64,000 nt of DNA from Echinicola jeungdonensis (GTDB taxonomy: Bacteria; Bacteroidota; Bacteroidia; Cytophagales; Cyclobacteriaceae): contig NZ_JAUFQT010000002.1 in the NCBI RefSeq assembly GCF_030409905.1, forward strand, positions 124,001-188,000, read 5' to 3'. Below are positions 53,761 through 62,127 of the stretch, one piece after another; within the stretch, counting starts at the first letter, position 1, and each line of letters opens with the position of its first letter. The position numbers and the translations under genes were made by a program. The notes under the pieces were generated by a model. That model was not told the DNA's origin, searched no databases, and saw only the letters and a list, made by a program, of their open reading frames with translations.

Positions 53761-54203
53761 CTGTATTTGTGAGCTACCTGGAAATAAAGACAAGGCTAAG
53801 GAAACGGTACTTGTATTTCCATGCGAGAAAAAAAAATCTAAACTGAATAAATTATCAACATTACCTATTATTGCCATTTTAATATTTCGTTTCCTTATTG
53901 CATTTAAAAATTCCATATGTACGTTTCTGTGAAATGTTAAAATTAGTTTAATGGCCGGATCTGAGTTGGAAAAATATAAAAAGAGGTTTTGAATTTGTGA
54001 TAAAACCTTTTACTTTTCCTGTTGAAAAATGGAGTGCGGTTTTACTAAAGCCGAGTTCATGCTTTGAAAGAAATTATCAATAATTAATTGGTCTTAGAAT
54101 AAAAATTATCACAATTAGAGGGCGAATTGTTATTTGAGGATCTTGTTTTACCGGACGTGAAAGCCCTTTTTGTCCAACCATCAAATAAAAATAACCTATA
54201 AAC
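53761..54203. other. Intergenic region before the GH28-like gene
   Basis: About 440 AT-rich bases with no supported gene. A weak hairpin AGGTTTT / AAAACCT at 53984-54008 followed by T-rich DNA is the only structure noted. The promoter of the next operon should be here. Confidence 0.4.
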
Positions 54204-55622
54204 ATGATGAAAAAGTTGAGCTACATAGCAATGTTAATGGCCTTAATGTCAATAGTCATAAAAGAAGCTTCTGCGCAAGACAGCCTTGTCACATACGATG
54301 TCCCCAAAGCCCTTTTTTATTCCATGCACAATGATGATTTTACTGTGCAAGTTAGAAATCCCGGAGGTCAGTGGATAGATATCTATGAATACAAGGTAAA
54401 GGTGGATATGGATAATAATGCAGATGCCTCCATGGTTTATTTTGACTTTTCAGGAAGGGTGGAAGTGAAAATCCGGAAAAACAATGGTAATGTAGGGACG
54501 GTAGCTATCAGGCCATTGTCTTATGGGATCATTCCGGAGGTGAACGGGAATATTATCCAATTTACCCTTGACAAGCCCAGGAATATTTCCCTCGAGGTAA
54601 ACGGTGACAAATTACATAACCTACACTTGTTTGCCCAAACTGTTGAGGAAAGCCGTCCAGACCCTAATGATCCCAATGTTGTTTATTTCGGTCCAGGAGT
54701 ACACGAAGCTCCGGATAAGCCAGGAAAGGTCTTCCAGATCAAAAGTGGACAGACGGTGTATATCCATGGAGCGGCTGCCATCAAGGGGAAATTGCTTTGT
54801 GATAAAGTCAAAGACGTACGTATTATTGGTCGGGGGATGATTTTACATCCTGAGCGAGGCGTGGAGATAAGACATTCGGAAAATATCGAAATTGATGGGA
54901 TCCATGTGGTCAACCCCAAACATTATACCGTTTACGGCGGACAGTCAAATGAAATTAAGATCAAGAATATCACATCGTTCAGTTGTGGACCCTGGACGGA
55001 TGGTATTGACCTGATGAGCTGCTCGGATGTAGAAATAGATGGTGTTTTCCTACGGACTTCTGATGATTGCATTGCAATCTATGCGCATCGTTGGGATTTT
55101 TATGGTAATGCAAAAAACTATAAGATCACCAATTCCACGCTTTGGGCAGATGTGGCCCATCCGACCAATATAGGAGCCCATGGGAACACGGAGCATGAAG
55201 GGGATACGATAGAAAACATCACCTTTTCCAATATTGATATTCTGGAGCATGATGAAGATGATCCCTGCTGTGTGGGCACTATGGCCATAATAGCGGCTGA
55301 CAACAACCTGGTGCGAAATGTAACTTATGAAAATATCCGGATAGAAGATATCCAGGAGGGGCGCTTATTTGATTTGCGTGTGCATAATGATCCCAAGTAC
55401 AATACCAAATCGGGAAGATCGATCGAGAACATTTATTTCAAGAACATCACTTATAATGGCTCTGGCTTACGTCCTTCCCAAATCAAAGGATACAATGAAG
55501 AGCGGAATGTCAATGGTGTGACAATAGAAAATGTTAGGATCAATGGAGAGAAAGTCACCAATGCCCAGGAAGCCGATCTTATTATCGGGGATTTTGTAAA
55601 AAATGTGAAATTCAAAAAATAA
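54204..55622 (+). CDS. GH28-like right-handed beta-helix glycosidase
   Basis: A 472-residue secreted protein (signal peptide to about residue 24, EASAQ). An N-terminal beta domain (about 28-150) is followed by a parallel beta-helix with polygalacturonase-like turns: GVHEAPDKPGKVFQIKSG, DVRIIGRGMILHP, ENIEIDGIHVVNPKHYTVYG. Candidate catalytic acids are D266 in PWTDGIDLMSC and D287/D288 in RTSDDCIAIY. The 21-residue spacing is the same as D180-D201/D202 of the Aspergillus niger polygalacturonase II. The GHG and RIK motifs of classical GH28 are not evident; there is GAHGN near 323 instead. GH49-type dextranases share the fold, so clan GH-N is safe and the substrate uncertain. ATG 54207 is an equally good start. 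The downstream GH43 lies 6-18 bases away, which makes an operon. Confidence 0.85.
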   Translation: MMKKLSYIAMLMALMSIVIKEASAQDSLVTYDVPKALFYSMHNDDFTVQVRNPGGQWIDIYEYKVKVDMDNNADASMVYFDFSGRVEVKIRKNNGNVGTVAIRPLSYGIIPEVNGNIIQFTLDKPRNISLEVNGDKLHNLHLFAQTVEESRPDPNDPNVVYFGPGVHEAPDKPGKVFQIKSGQTVYIHGAAAIKGKLLCDKVKDVRIIGRGMILHPERGVEIRHSENIEIDGIHVVNPKHYTVYGGQSNEIKIKNITSFSCGPWTDGIDLMSCSDVEIDGVFLRTSDDCIAIYAHRWDFYGNAKNYKITNSTLWADVAHPTNIGAHGNTEHEGDTIENITFSNIDILEHDEDDPCCVGTMAIIAADNNLVRNVTYENIRIEDIQEGRLFDLRVHNDPKYNTKSGRSIENIYFKNITYNGSGLRPSQIKGYNEERNVNGVTIENVRINGEKVTNAQEADLIIGDFVKNVKFKK

Positions 55623-55640
55623 ATTAAAATGTTACAGTGT

Positions 55641-56654
55641 ATGAATAAATCAAAAGTCCTTGTTATGATTAGCGCTTGCGCACTTCTCGCAGGGGTAACG
55701 GGCTGCCAGAAAAGGAATGTGAAAGGCGAACAGTCGGAGAAATCCGAGATAACTGCTGAACTGATTAGCAATCCTATTTCAGAAATATCCTGCGCGGATC
55801 CCTCAATCGTAAAACACGAGGGCAGGTTTTATATCTTTGCAACGGTCGATCCCTGGGGAGGCGAAGAGCTTGTTGTCCTTGAATCTTCAGATTTTAAAAA
55901 CTGGGAGCGAAAACATATTCAATGGCCTAACCTGGAAGACTGTACTAGCCCCACATCAGGAAAAGACAAAGTCTGGGCCCCTGGTGTGATCAAGGGTAAA
56001 GACGGGAAATTTTATATGTATGTAACCGTCCACAATGAACTTTGGGCCGGTGTGGCAGATCATCCGCTTGGTCCGTGGAAAAACGCCAAGGCAGATGGCA
56101 CTCCATTGATCAAGGGTGACATGTTTCCTGAATATCACATGATTGATGGGGATGCATTTATTGATGACGATGGCCAGGTTTATCTGTATTGGGGCTCAGG
56201 ACTGAATTGGGTAAATGGGCATTGCTTCGTGGTAAAGCTGAAGGATGATATGGCTTCTTTCAATGAAGAGGATATAAAAGATGTCACTCCTCCCAATTAT
56301 TTCGAAGCCCCCTATATGATAAAGAGAGATGGTAAGTATTTTTTGATGTATTCTCATGGAAAATGTACCAACGGCACCTATCAGGTCAGGTATTCGGTAG
56401 GGGATACACCTTATGGTCCCTGGACAGAAGGTACGGAAAGCCCCATACTTACCACCACTGAAGATTCTACTACATTGGGACCTGGTCATCACACCGTGTT
56501 TTCAGAAAATGGCCAGGATTACATCCTTTATCACAGGATAAGAGACAACAGCGGACCACTGCTTCGTGAATTGGTTATTGACAGTTTGAATTTCGACATA
56601 GAAGGAAATATCAAAAAGGTAATCCCCCGGGGAGCAGCAAATTTTGCTTTGTAA
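55641..56654 (+). CDS. GH43 lipoprotein next to the GH28-like gene
   Basis: Family 43 propeller of 337 residues from ATG 55641 (an ATG at 55629 would add four residues). I prefer 55641 because it begins directly at the signal peptide MNKSKVLVMISACALLAG, with lipobox GVTGC. The expected acids are in ISCADPSIVKHEG (base Asp), MIDGDAFIDDDGQVYLYWG (second Asp) and NYFEAPYMIKRDGKYFLMYS (acid Glu). KDKVWAPGVIKGKDGKFYMYV and GPGHHTVFSENGQDYILYH are further family stretches. It probably removes arabinose from arabinan or xylan fragments. Cotranscription with the GH28-like enzyme points to pectin side chains, which is an inference. An unusual tandem repeat follows the gene. Confidence 0.93.
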   Translation: MNKSKVLVMISACALLAGVTGCQKRNVKGEQSEKSEITAELISNPISEISCADPSIVKHEGRFYIFATVDPWGGEELVVLESSDFKNWERKHIQWPNLEDCTSPTSGKDKVWAPGVIKGKDGKFYMYVTVHNELWAGVADHPLGPWKNAKADGTPLIKGDMFPEYHMIDGDAFIDDDGQVYLYWGSGLNWVNGHCFVVKLKDDMASFNEEDIKDVTPPNYFEAPYMIKRDGKYFLMYSHGKCTNGTYQVRYSVGDTPYGPWTEGTESPILTTTEDSTTLGPGHHTVFSENGQDYILYHRIRDNSGPLLRELVIDSLNFDIEGNIKKVIPRGAANFAL

Positions 56655-56686
56655 GGGGGGATAACCATTATGAAATTAAGGAGCAT

Positions 56687-56871
56687 TAAGAAAAACCCTT
56701 AATCAACTTAATCCCTTAATTGTGTTAGATTTATTTGATTCAAAGATTTAAAAAAACAGGACGAGAAAAGAATAACCAATAAGAAAAACCCTTAATTATC
56801 TTAATTCCTTAATGGTTTAAGATATATTTCATTCAACGTTTCAAAAAACAAGACAAGAAAAGTATAACCAA
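56687..56871. repeat. Two imperfect 93-base tandem repeats (plus a partial third)
   Basis: Copy 1 is 56687-56779 and copy 2 is 56780-56871. Both begin TAAGAAAAACCCTTAAT and end in ATAACCAA. A weaker third copy continues to about 56945. The unit contains several CTTAAT/ATTAAG motifs. It fills the gap between GH43 and GH97, and its role is unknown. Confidence 0.8.
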
Positions 56872-56991
56872 TTAGAATTTAAGCTCCATTTAGAACCACC
56901 CTTCATTCACTTAATGTCTTAATAGTTCAAAAAATATAAGTCCCGTTTAGAAGGAGTTTATCCCAATTGGGGGATAATCTAATTACAATTA

Positions 56992-58938
56992 ATGAAAATG
57001 AAAAAATATTTATTTAATGTTGTTCTATGCGCCTTTTCTTTTTGTTCTTTAGCTCAGGAGCCAGTAATGGTAAAAGGACCAGATAGCAAACTGGAAGTCG
57101 AAGTAGAGGTGAAGGAAGGTACTCCGTTTTACACTGTCAGTTACGAGGGGGAAGTTTTTCTGGAACCTTCCCCATTAGGGCTTAATACATCTATTGGGAA
57201 CTTTTCTGAATCCATGACTTATATCTCTCATGAGACCCGGGCTATTAAGGAGTCTTATGAATTAAAGAAGAGTAAAGTAAGCCAGGTAAACTATGAGGCA
57301 AACGAACTCATAACCCTGTATTTGAATGCGAATGGTGATACGTTGAAAATTGTGTTTAGGGTGAGCAATTCCGATGTTGCATTCTCTTATCAAGTAACTG
57401 TAGCCGGTGACGAGACTAACCTGCTGGTATATGGAGAAGCTACCGGATTTGACCTTCCGGACTATGCTACCACCTTTATTACCCCTCAGGCACCTCCTAT
57501 GTCTGGCTGGATGAAAACCAAGCCAAGTTATGAAGAGCCATACACTTATGATGAACCAGTGGGCACACCTTCAAGCAACGGAGTAGGTTACACATTTCCG
57601 GCACTCTTTAAAATAGGAGAAAAAGGTTGGGCATTGATATCAGAAACGGGTGTGGATAGCCGGTATGTAGGTGCCAGACTTGGAGAAGGGACTAAAGCAG
57701 GATTTTACCCGTTGGAATTTCCACAGGAAGGAGAAAACAATTCCCTCGGAGGAACCTACGCAGCAATGGCACTTCCGGCACAAACGCCATGGCGTACCAT
57801 CACTGTAGGTGAAACACTCAAACCGATTGTAGAGTCCACTGTGGCTTTTGATGTAGTAAAGCCCCTTTACGAACCCTCACAGGAATACGAGATGGGTAAG
57901 GCCACCTGGAGCTGGATAGTCTGGCAGGATCCCAGTATGAATTATGATGACCAAGTAAAGTTCATTGATTTGGCGGCTGCATTAGAATTTGAATTCATTC
58001 TTATTGATGCATTGTGGGACAAGAATATCGGTCGGGAACGCATGGAAGAACTGGTGAAATATGCAGCATCAAAAAAAGTAGGAGTCCTACTTTGGTACAA
58101 TTCCAATGGTTACTGGAATAATGCTCCTCAGACTCCAAAAAATGGTATGGATACTGCCCCAGCTCGCAAAAGAGAAATGGCCTGGATGCAGCGAATTGGG
58201 GTAAAAGGAATAAAGGTTGATTTCTTTGGCGGTGATAAACAGGCAACCATGAAACTATATGAAGATATCCTTTCGGATGCCAATGAGTATGGTATTGTCG
58301 TTACCTTTCATGGGTGCACACTTCCTCGAGGCTGGGAGAGAATGTACCCTAATTTTGTAACCTCTGAAGCTGTACTGGCTTCTGAAAACCTGGTTTTTAG
58401 TCAGGGAAATTCTGATGCATATGCTTATACCGCCACCATCCTTCCCTTTACCAGGAATTCGGTTGCCGCTATGGATTTTGGACCTGTCTTCTTCAATAAA
58501 AAACTGTCCCGGGACCAAATCCGGGGGTCCGTTCGACGAACGACCGATGCTTTTGAGGTAGCCACTTCCGTATTGTACCTCTCACCAGTGCAGCATTTTG
58601 GTATCACCCCCAACAACCTTGAGGAGCAACCGGAAAATGTTCTTGATTTTATCCGAAAGGTACCTACTACATGGGACGAAACCGTATTAGTCGAGGGTTA
58701 CCCCGGCAAGCATGTCGTGATGGCGAGAAGAAAGGGTGAACAGTGGTATGTAGTGGCTGTGAATGGGGAAAAGAAGACAAAGGAATTGTTGGTAGACCTA
58801 CCAATGCTAGCCAATCGGGAAGTTAACTTAATTTTTGACAAGGAAGACCGAACTGCAGGTTTTAAAAAATTAAAAGTAGATAAAAAAGGAAAAGTAAAAC
58901 TGACAATACTGCCTGACGGTGGAGCGGTTATCTATTGA
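56992..58938 (+). CDS. GH97 glycosidase (retaining alpha-galactosidase-like)
   Basis: A 648-residue GH97 protein. The signal peptide (residues 1-22, FCSLAQ) is followed by the N-terminal beta-sandwich (about 25-285, KGPDSKLEVEVEVKEGTPFY, PLGLNTSIGNF, FITPQAPPMSGWMKTKPSYE), the (beta/alpha)8 barrel (about 300-560, WSWIVWQDPSMNYDDQVKFI, GVLLWYNSNGYWNNAP, GIKVDFFGGDKQ) and a short C-terminal beta domain. D410 in KVDFFGGDK is placed like the nucleophile Asp of retaining GH97 alpha-galactosidases (D415 in the Bacteroides enzyme), in contrast to the inverting SusB-type alpha-glucosidases. That favours alpha-galactosidase or a related activity. HGCTLPRGWERMYPN and EAVLASENL are further conserved. 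A start at 56998 is also possible. The tandem repeats precede it. Confidence 0.93.
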   Translation: MKMKKYLFNVVLCAFSFCSLAQEPVMVKGPDSKLEVEVEVKEGTPFYTVSYEGEVFLEPSPLGLNTSIGNFSESMTYISHETRAIKESYELKKSKVSQVNYEANELITLYLNANGDTLKIVFRVSNSDVAFSYQVTVAGDETNLLVYGEATGFDLPDYATTFITPQAPPMSGWMKTKPSYEEPYTYDEPVGTPSSNGVGYTFPALFKIGEKGWALISETGVDSRYVGARLGEGTKAGFYPLEFPQEGENNSLGGTYAAMALPAQTPWRTITVGETLKPIVESTVAFDVVKPLYEPSQEYEMGKATWSWIVWQDPSMNYDDQVKFIDLAAALEFEFILIDALWDKNIGRERMEELVKYAASKKVGVLLWYNSNGYWNNAPQTPKNGMDTAPARKREMAWMQRIGVKGIKVDFFGGDKQATMKLYEDILSDANEYGIVVTFHGCTLPRGWERMYPNFVTSEAVLASENLVFSQGNSDAYAYTATILPFTRNSVAAMDFGPVFFNKKLSRDQIRGSVRRTTDAFEVATSVLYLSPVQHFGITPNNLEEQPENVLDFIRKVPTTWDETVLVEGYPGKHVVMARRKGEQWYVVAVNGEKKTKELLVDLPMLANREVNLIFDKEDRTAGFKKLKVDKKGKVKLTILPDGGAVIY

Positions 58939-59519
58939 TGAAAGAGTCGTATGGTATTGGCTCGGAGACATCAATTGTTGAATAGTCTGTGAAATTATTT
59001 GTTCATTTTATACTGCAAAAGACTTTTAATATGTAGTATAAAAAAATGATTAAATTTTAAGAATACTTTTACTGTCGTCCGGTTAAAATAAAAATTCCAA
59101 TAAAAAGCTCTCATTAAACAGATGGGGCTTATTTTTAAACTTTTTAAAAAGTGCTGAATAACCGGAGAATTCCAATAGGTATTGCATAATACTGTTTTCA
59201 TTTAGAAATTTTTTGTTCCAATAGATTTCCGAATACTGAAGGAATTTTTTCAGGCTGATATACGAATACTGGTTTTAAGCCACCATGACCAAGGTGGAAA
59301 AGTCCTCACCCTCATTTATCGGTTTATTTTGGACTGAAATGAGGAGGTTGGGTTTCATGGGCAAAAGCTGGAAGATGGTGGAGTTTCCAGAAAAAAATAT
59401 ACTTATCTTTCTTCATATTATTGGTTTTTGATTAAAATTACAATTTAGAAAACATGGAAAGTAACAATCCCGGATTTTTATATTGGTCGAATGGCTTTAG
59501 AAAAATACCAAACTAGGTT
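58939..59519. other. Intergenic region before the decayed hydrolase
   Basis: About 580 AT-rich bases after GH97. I see no supported gene, RNA or clear terminator. Confidence 0.4.
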
Positions 59520-59930
59520 TTGCTGATCCTCATGTTGTCCGGATATGCTCTTTTCAATCCGACTCGGGCACAGGAAAGGAAGTTTTTATATTCTCAGTTG
59601 ATAGATGCCATCAATTGGACCATTGCCAGTAATAAGGATAAGGACAACCAATACTTTGGAAAAGTGGATAACCTAAATATTGCTGTCTTTAGCAGGTCGT
59701 GTGGAGGTTTACAATCCCTGGAGATTGCTCCAGACCCAAGAGTTACTACTGTGGTGGTTTGTAATAGCGGTATTCTGGCAAAGCCATGTGATGGAATGCC
59801 CGGCATGCTATCCCTTAGTAAAGACCAGCTTAAGAAATTGGATTCTCCTACATTGTATTTATTAGGGGGCTAAACAGGAATTGCCTATAAAACAGCATGG
59901 ATGATTTTAACCGAATAAACCACATATTTT
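59520..59930 (+). pseudogene. Decayed secreted alpha/beta hydrolase
   Basis: A remnant of a roughly 300-residue serine hydrolase. A leftover signal-peptide-like start (LILMLSGYALFNPTRAQ) runs directly into the middle of the enzyme (QLIDAINWTIASNKDKDN, KVDNLNIAVFSRSCGGLQSL, DPRVTTVVVCNSGI), so the first half of the domain is deleted. The nucleophile elbow reads SRSCGG where the family normally has G-x-S-C-G-G. After SPTLYLLGG a stop appears, and the continuation is visible past it: TGIAYKTAW in one frame and NSMDDFNRINHIF in another. Deletion, stop and frameshift together show real decay. It lies just upstream of the GH53 gene and may once have been a pectin or galactan esterase, which is only a guess. 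Confidence 0.8.
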
Positions 59931-59959
59931 GTATAAAATAACCCAATAGTATATATAAT

Positions 59960-61939
59960 ATGAACCAAAATAACCCAACATTACTTAAAATCTTCTTTTT
60001 TATGGCTTTAACCATATTCTGCCTTAGCTGCAAAGAAGAAAAAGATTATCGAATTGGAGCAGATATTTCATTTGTTCCCCAACTTGAAGAGAGAGGAATG
60101 TCCTTTTTTAATGAAAACAATGTAGAAAGTGATATTGTTGAAATAATGTCGGATCACCATTTTAACAATATCCGCTTACGGATTTTTGTCGATCCCAAAG
60201 CAGAAAGGGGGTATTCCAAAGAAGGATTTTGCGACCTTGAGCATTCTTTGGCCATGGCCAAGCGAATAAAAAAGGAGGGAATGGAGTTTACCCTTGATTT
60301 TCACTATAGCGATACTTGGGCGGACCCCGACAAACAATATAAACCGTCTGCATGGGAAGGTGTTTCAGGAAATAAGCTTGAGGACAGTGTTTACCATTAT
60401 ACGAAAAAAGTATTGGCAACACTTGATAAGGAAGGAGTGGCACCAGAAGTAGTTCAAATTGGTAATGAAATCAACCACGGTATGATATGGCCGGACGGTA
60501 AGGTAATGGACAATGCCTCAGAGGAAGATTGGAAAGAATTGATGGGATTGTATAAATCAGGTCAGAAAGCTGTACGTGAAGTACTTCCTAATTCAAAAAT
60601 TATGGTTCACCTGGCCCTGGGTGGACAAAACCGGTTGTGCCGTGAGTTCTTGGATAAAATGAATGAATATGGTGCTGAATATGATATTGTGGGTTTATCC
60701 TATTATGAGAAATGGCACGGAACCTATAATGACCTAAAAACCAATGTATATGATCTTGCAGCTACTTATAAAAAACCAATCGCTATTTGTGAATATGCAG
60801 CAAATCAGGGAAACATTAAACGCATCAATGATATTGTCCGGTCCATACCTGATAATTTGGGCTATGGGACAATGGCTTGGGAACCTATTCGTGTTCTTTT
60901 CGACAAAGAAGGAAAACCCTCAGAAGAAATATTGGTGATTTATGATCAAATCCATGATCAATATGCTGATCCAAAATCAAAACCGGAAATTGATGAACCT
61001 TATACCAGAACCCAGACTGTAGAGAGACCGGTAATTGGAGCAGATATTTCATTTGTTCCCCAAATGGAAGCCCGTGGAGCTACCTTTTCTGACAATGGTA
61101 ATGAAAAAGATGTTGTGGAAATATTAAAAGATCACCGGTTCAACTGGATCAGACTTCGGTTGTTTGTTGATCCCACTACAGAAAACGGTTATTCCAAAGA
61201 GGGCTATTGTGGATTGGAAAAGACGCTGGAAATGGCAAAAAGGGTTAAAGCCGCAGGGATGAAATTTCTTCTGGATTTTCATTACAGCGATACCTGGGCA
61301 GATCCTGGTAAACAATTCATGCCTGAATCTTGGTCAGATTTAAAAGGTTCAGCACTTGAAGGAAAGATATACAGTTATACGAACGAAGTGGTTAAACGCT
61401 TTATAGCTGAAGGCGTGGCTCCAGATATGGTGCAAATAGGCAATGAAATCCATAATGGAATGCTTTGGCCTGAAGGAAAAATAGAAGGAGATTCCGCTGA
61501 ATCTTTTTGTGTTTTGCTCAGGTGTGCCAGCGCAGCTGTAAGAGCAGTTGATCCTAATATCAATATAATGGTTCACATCGCAAAAGCCCATGATTTAAAG
61601 AATTCCACCCGGTTTTTCGACAAGATCATCAGCAGGGATGTGAAATTTGATATCATTGGCCAATCTTATTATCCTGAATGGCATGGTGAGCTTGACAATA
61701 TGGAAGCCAATATGAAGGAACTGGCCAACCGATACAATAAACCAATTATTATTGTCGAGTATAAGGAACATAAAAAGGAGGTCAATGAGATCGTAAAAAA
61801 TCTACCCAATGGTTTGGGATTAGGTACCTTTATCTGGGAAGCTACATCTTCACGATGGGGCAACTTATTTGATAGGGACGGTGCTGCTAATGAAAACCTG
61901 GAGATTTACCCTGAATTTTATGAAAATTATTTCCAATAG
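59960..61939 (+). CDS. Tandem two-domain GH53 endo-beta-1,4-galactanase lipoprotein
   Basis: A 659-residue lipoprotein (CLSC, Cys at about 25) holding two complete GH53 (beta/alpha)8 domains in a row, where family members normally have one. Domain 1 covers about 31-345 and domain 2 about 358-659. Each shows IGADISFVPQ, HHFNNIRLRIFVDP or HRFNWIRLRLFVDP, LDFHYSDTWADP, and the two catalytic Glu. These are E170 (GNEINHGMIWPDG) with E278 (ICEYA), and E496 (GNEIHNGMLWPEG) with E600 (IVEYK), so both are probably active. The enzyme cuts beta-1,4-galactan, a side chain of rhamnogalacturonan I, which matches PL11 and the convergent GH35 beta-galactosidase. A 30-base DNA segment at the start of each domain is identical (60053 and 61034), pointing to duplication. 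Confidence 0.96.
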   Translation: MNQNNPTLLKIFFFMALTIFCLSCKEEKDYRIGADISFVPQLEERGMSFFNENNVESDIVEIMSDHHFNNIRLRIFVDPKAERGYSKEGFCDLEHSLAMAKRIKKEGMEFTLDFHYSDTWADPDKQYKPSAWEGVSGNKLEDSVYHYTKKVLATLDKEGVAPEVVQIGNEINHGMIWPDGKVMDNASEEDWKELMGLYKSGQKAVREVLPNSKIMVHLALGGQNRLCREFLDKMNEYGAEYDIVGLSYYEKWHGTYNDLKTNVYDLAATYKKPIAICEYAANQGNIKRINDIVRSIPDNLGYGTMAWEPIRVLFDKEGKPSEEILVIYDQIHDQYADPKSKPEIDEPYTRTQTVERPVIGADISFVPQMEARGATFSDNGNEKDVVEILKDHRFNWIRLRLFVDPTTENGYSKEGYCGLEKTLEMAKRVKAAGMKFLLDFHYSDTWADPGKQFMPESWSDLKGSALEGKIYSYTNEVVKRFIAEGVAPDMVQIGNEIHNGMLWPEGKIEGDSAESFCVLLRCASAAVRAVDPNINIMVHIAKAHDLKNSTRFFDKIISRDVKFDIIGQSYYPEWHGELDNMEANMKELANRYNKPIIIVEYKEHKKEVNEIVKNLPNGLGLGTFIWEATSSRWGNLFDRDGAANENLEIYPEFYENYFQ

Positions 61940-62015
61940 TTCATCAGTGAATTTTCGATGATTATCCTGACTTTAATGAATATCCTCATTTAGTTTGTAA
62001 TGAATAAATTTATTA

Positions 62016-62068
62016 TCCAACACTAGGGGAATAGAAATAATTAATTTTCCTGGTGTTGGATTTATTTT
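62016..62068. terminator. Bidirectional terminator between GH53 and GH35
   Basis: TCCAACACTAGG and its near-complement CCTGGTGTTGGA (one G-T pair) form a stem around an AT-rich loop of about twenty bases, with AT-rich DNA on both sides. It lies between two convergent genes. Confidence 0.75.
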
Positions 62069-62127
62069 ATATATAACCTGGCCTCTGGAATAATGCCCTT
62101 ACCTTTTTTCTCTTACCTGTCAACTAT

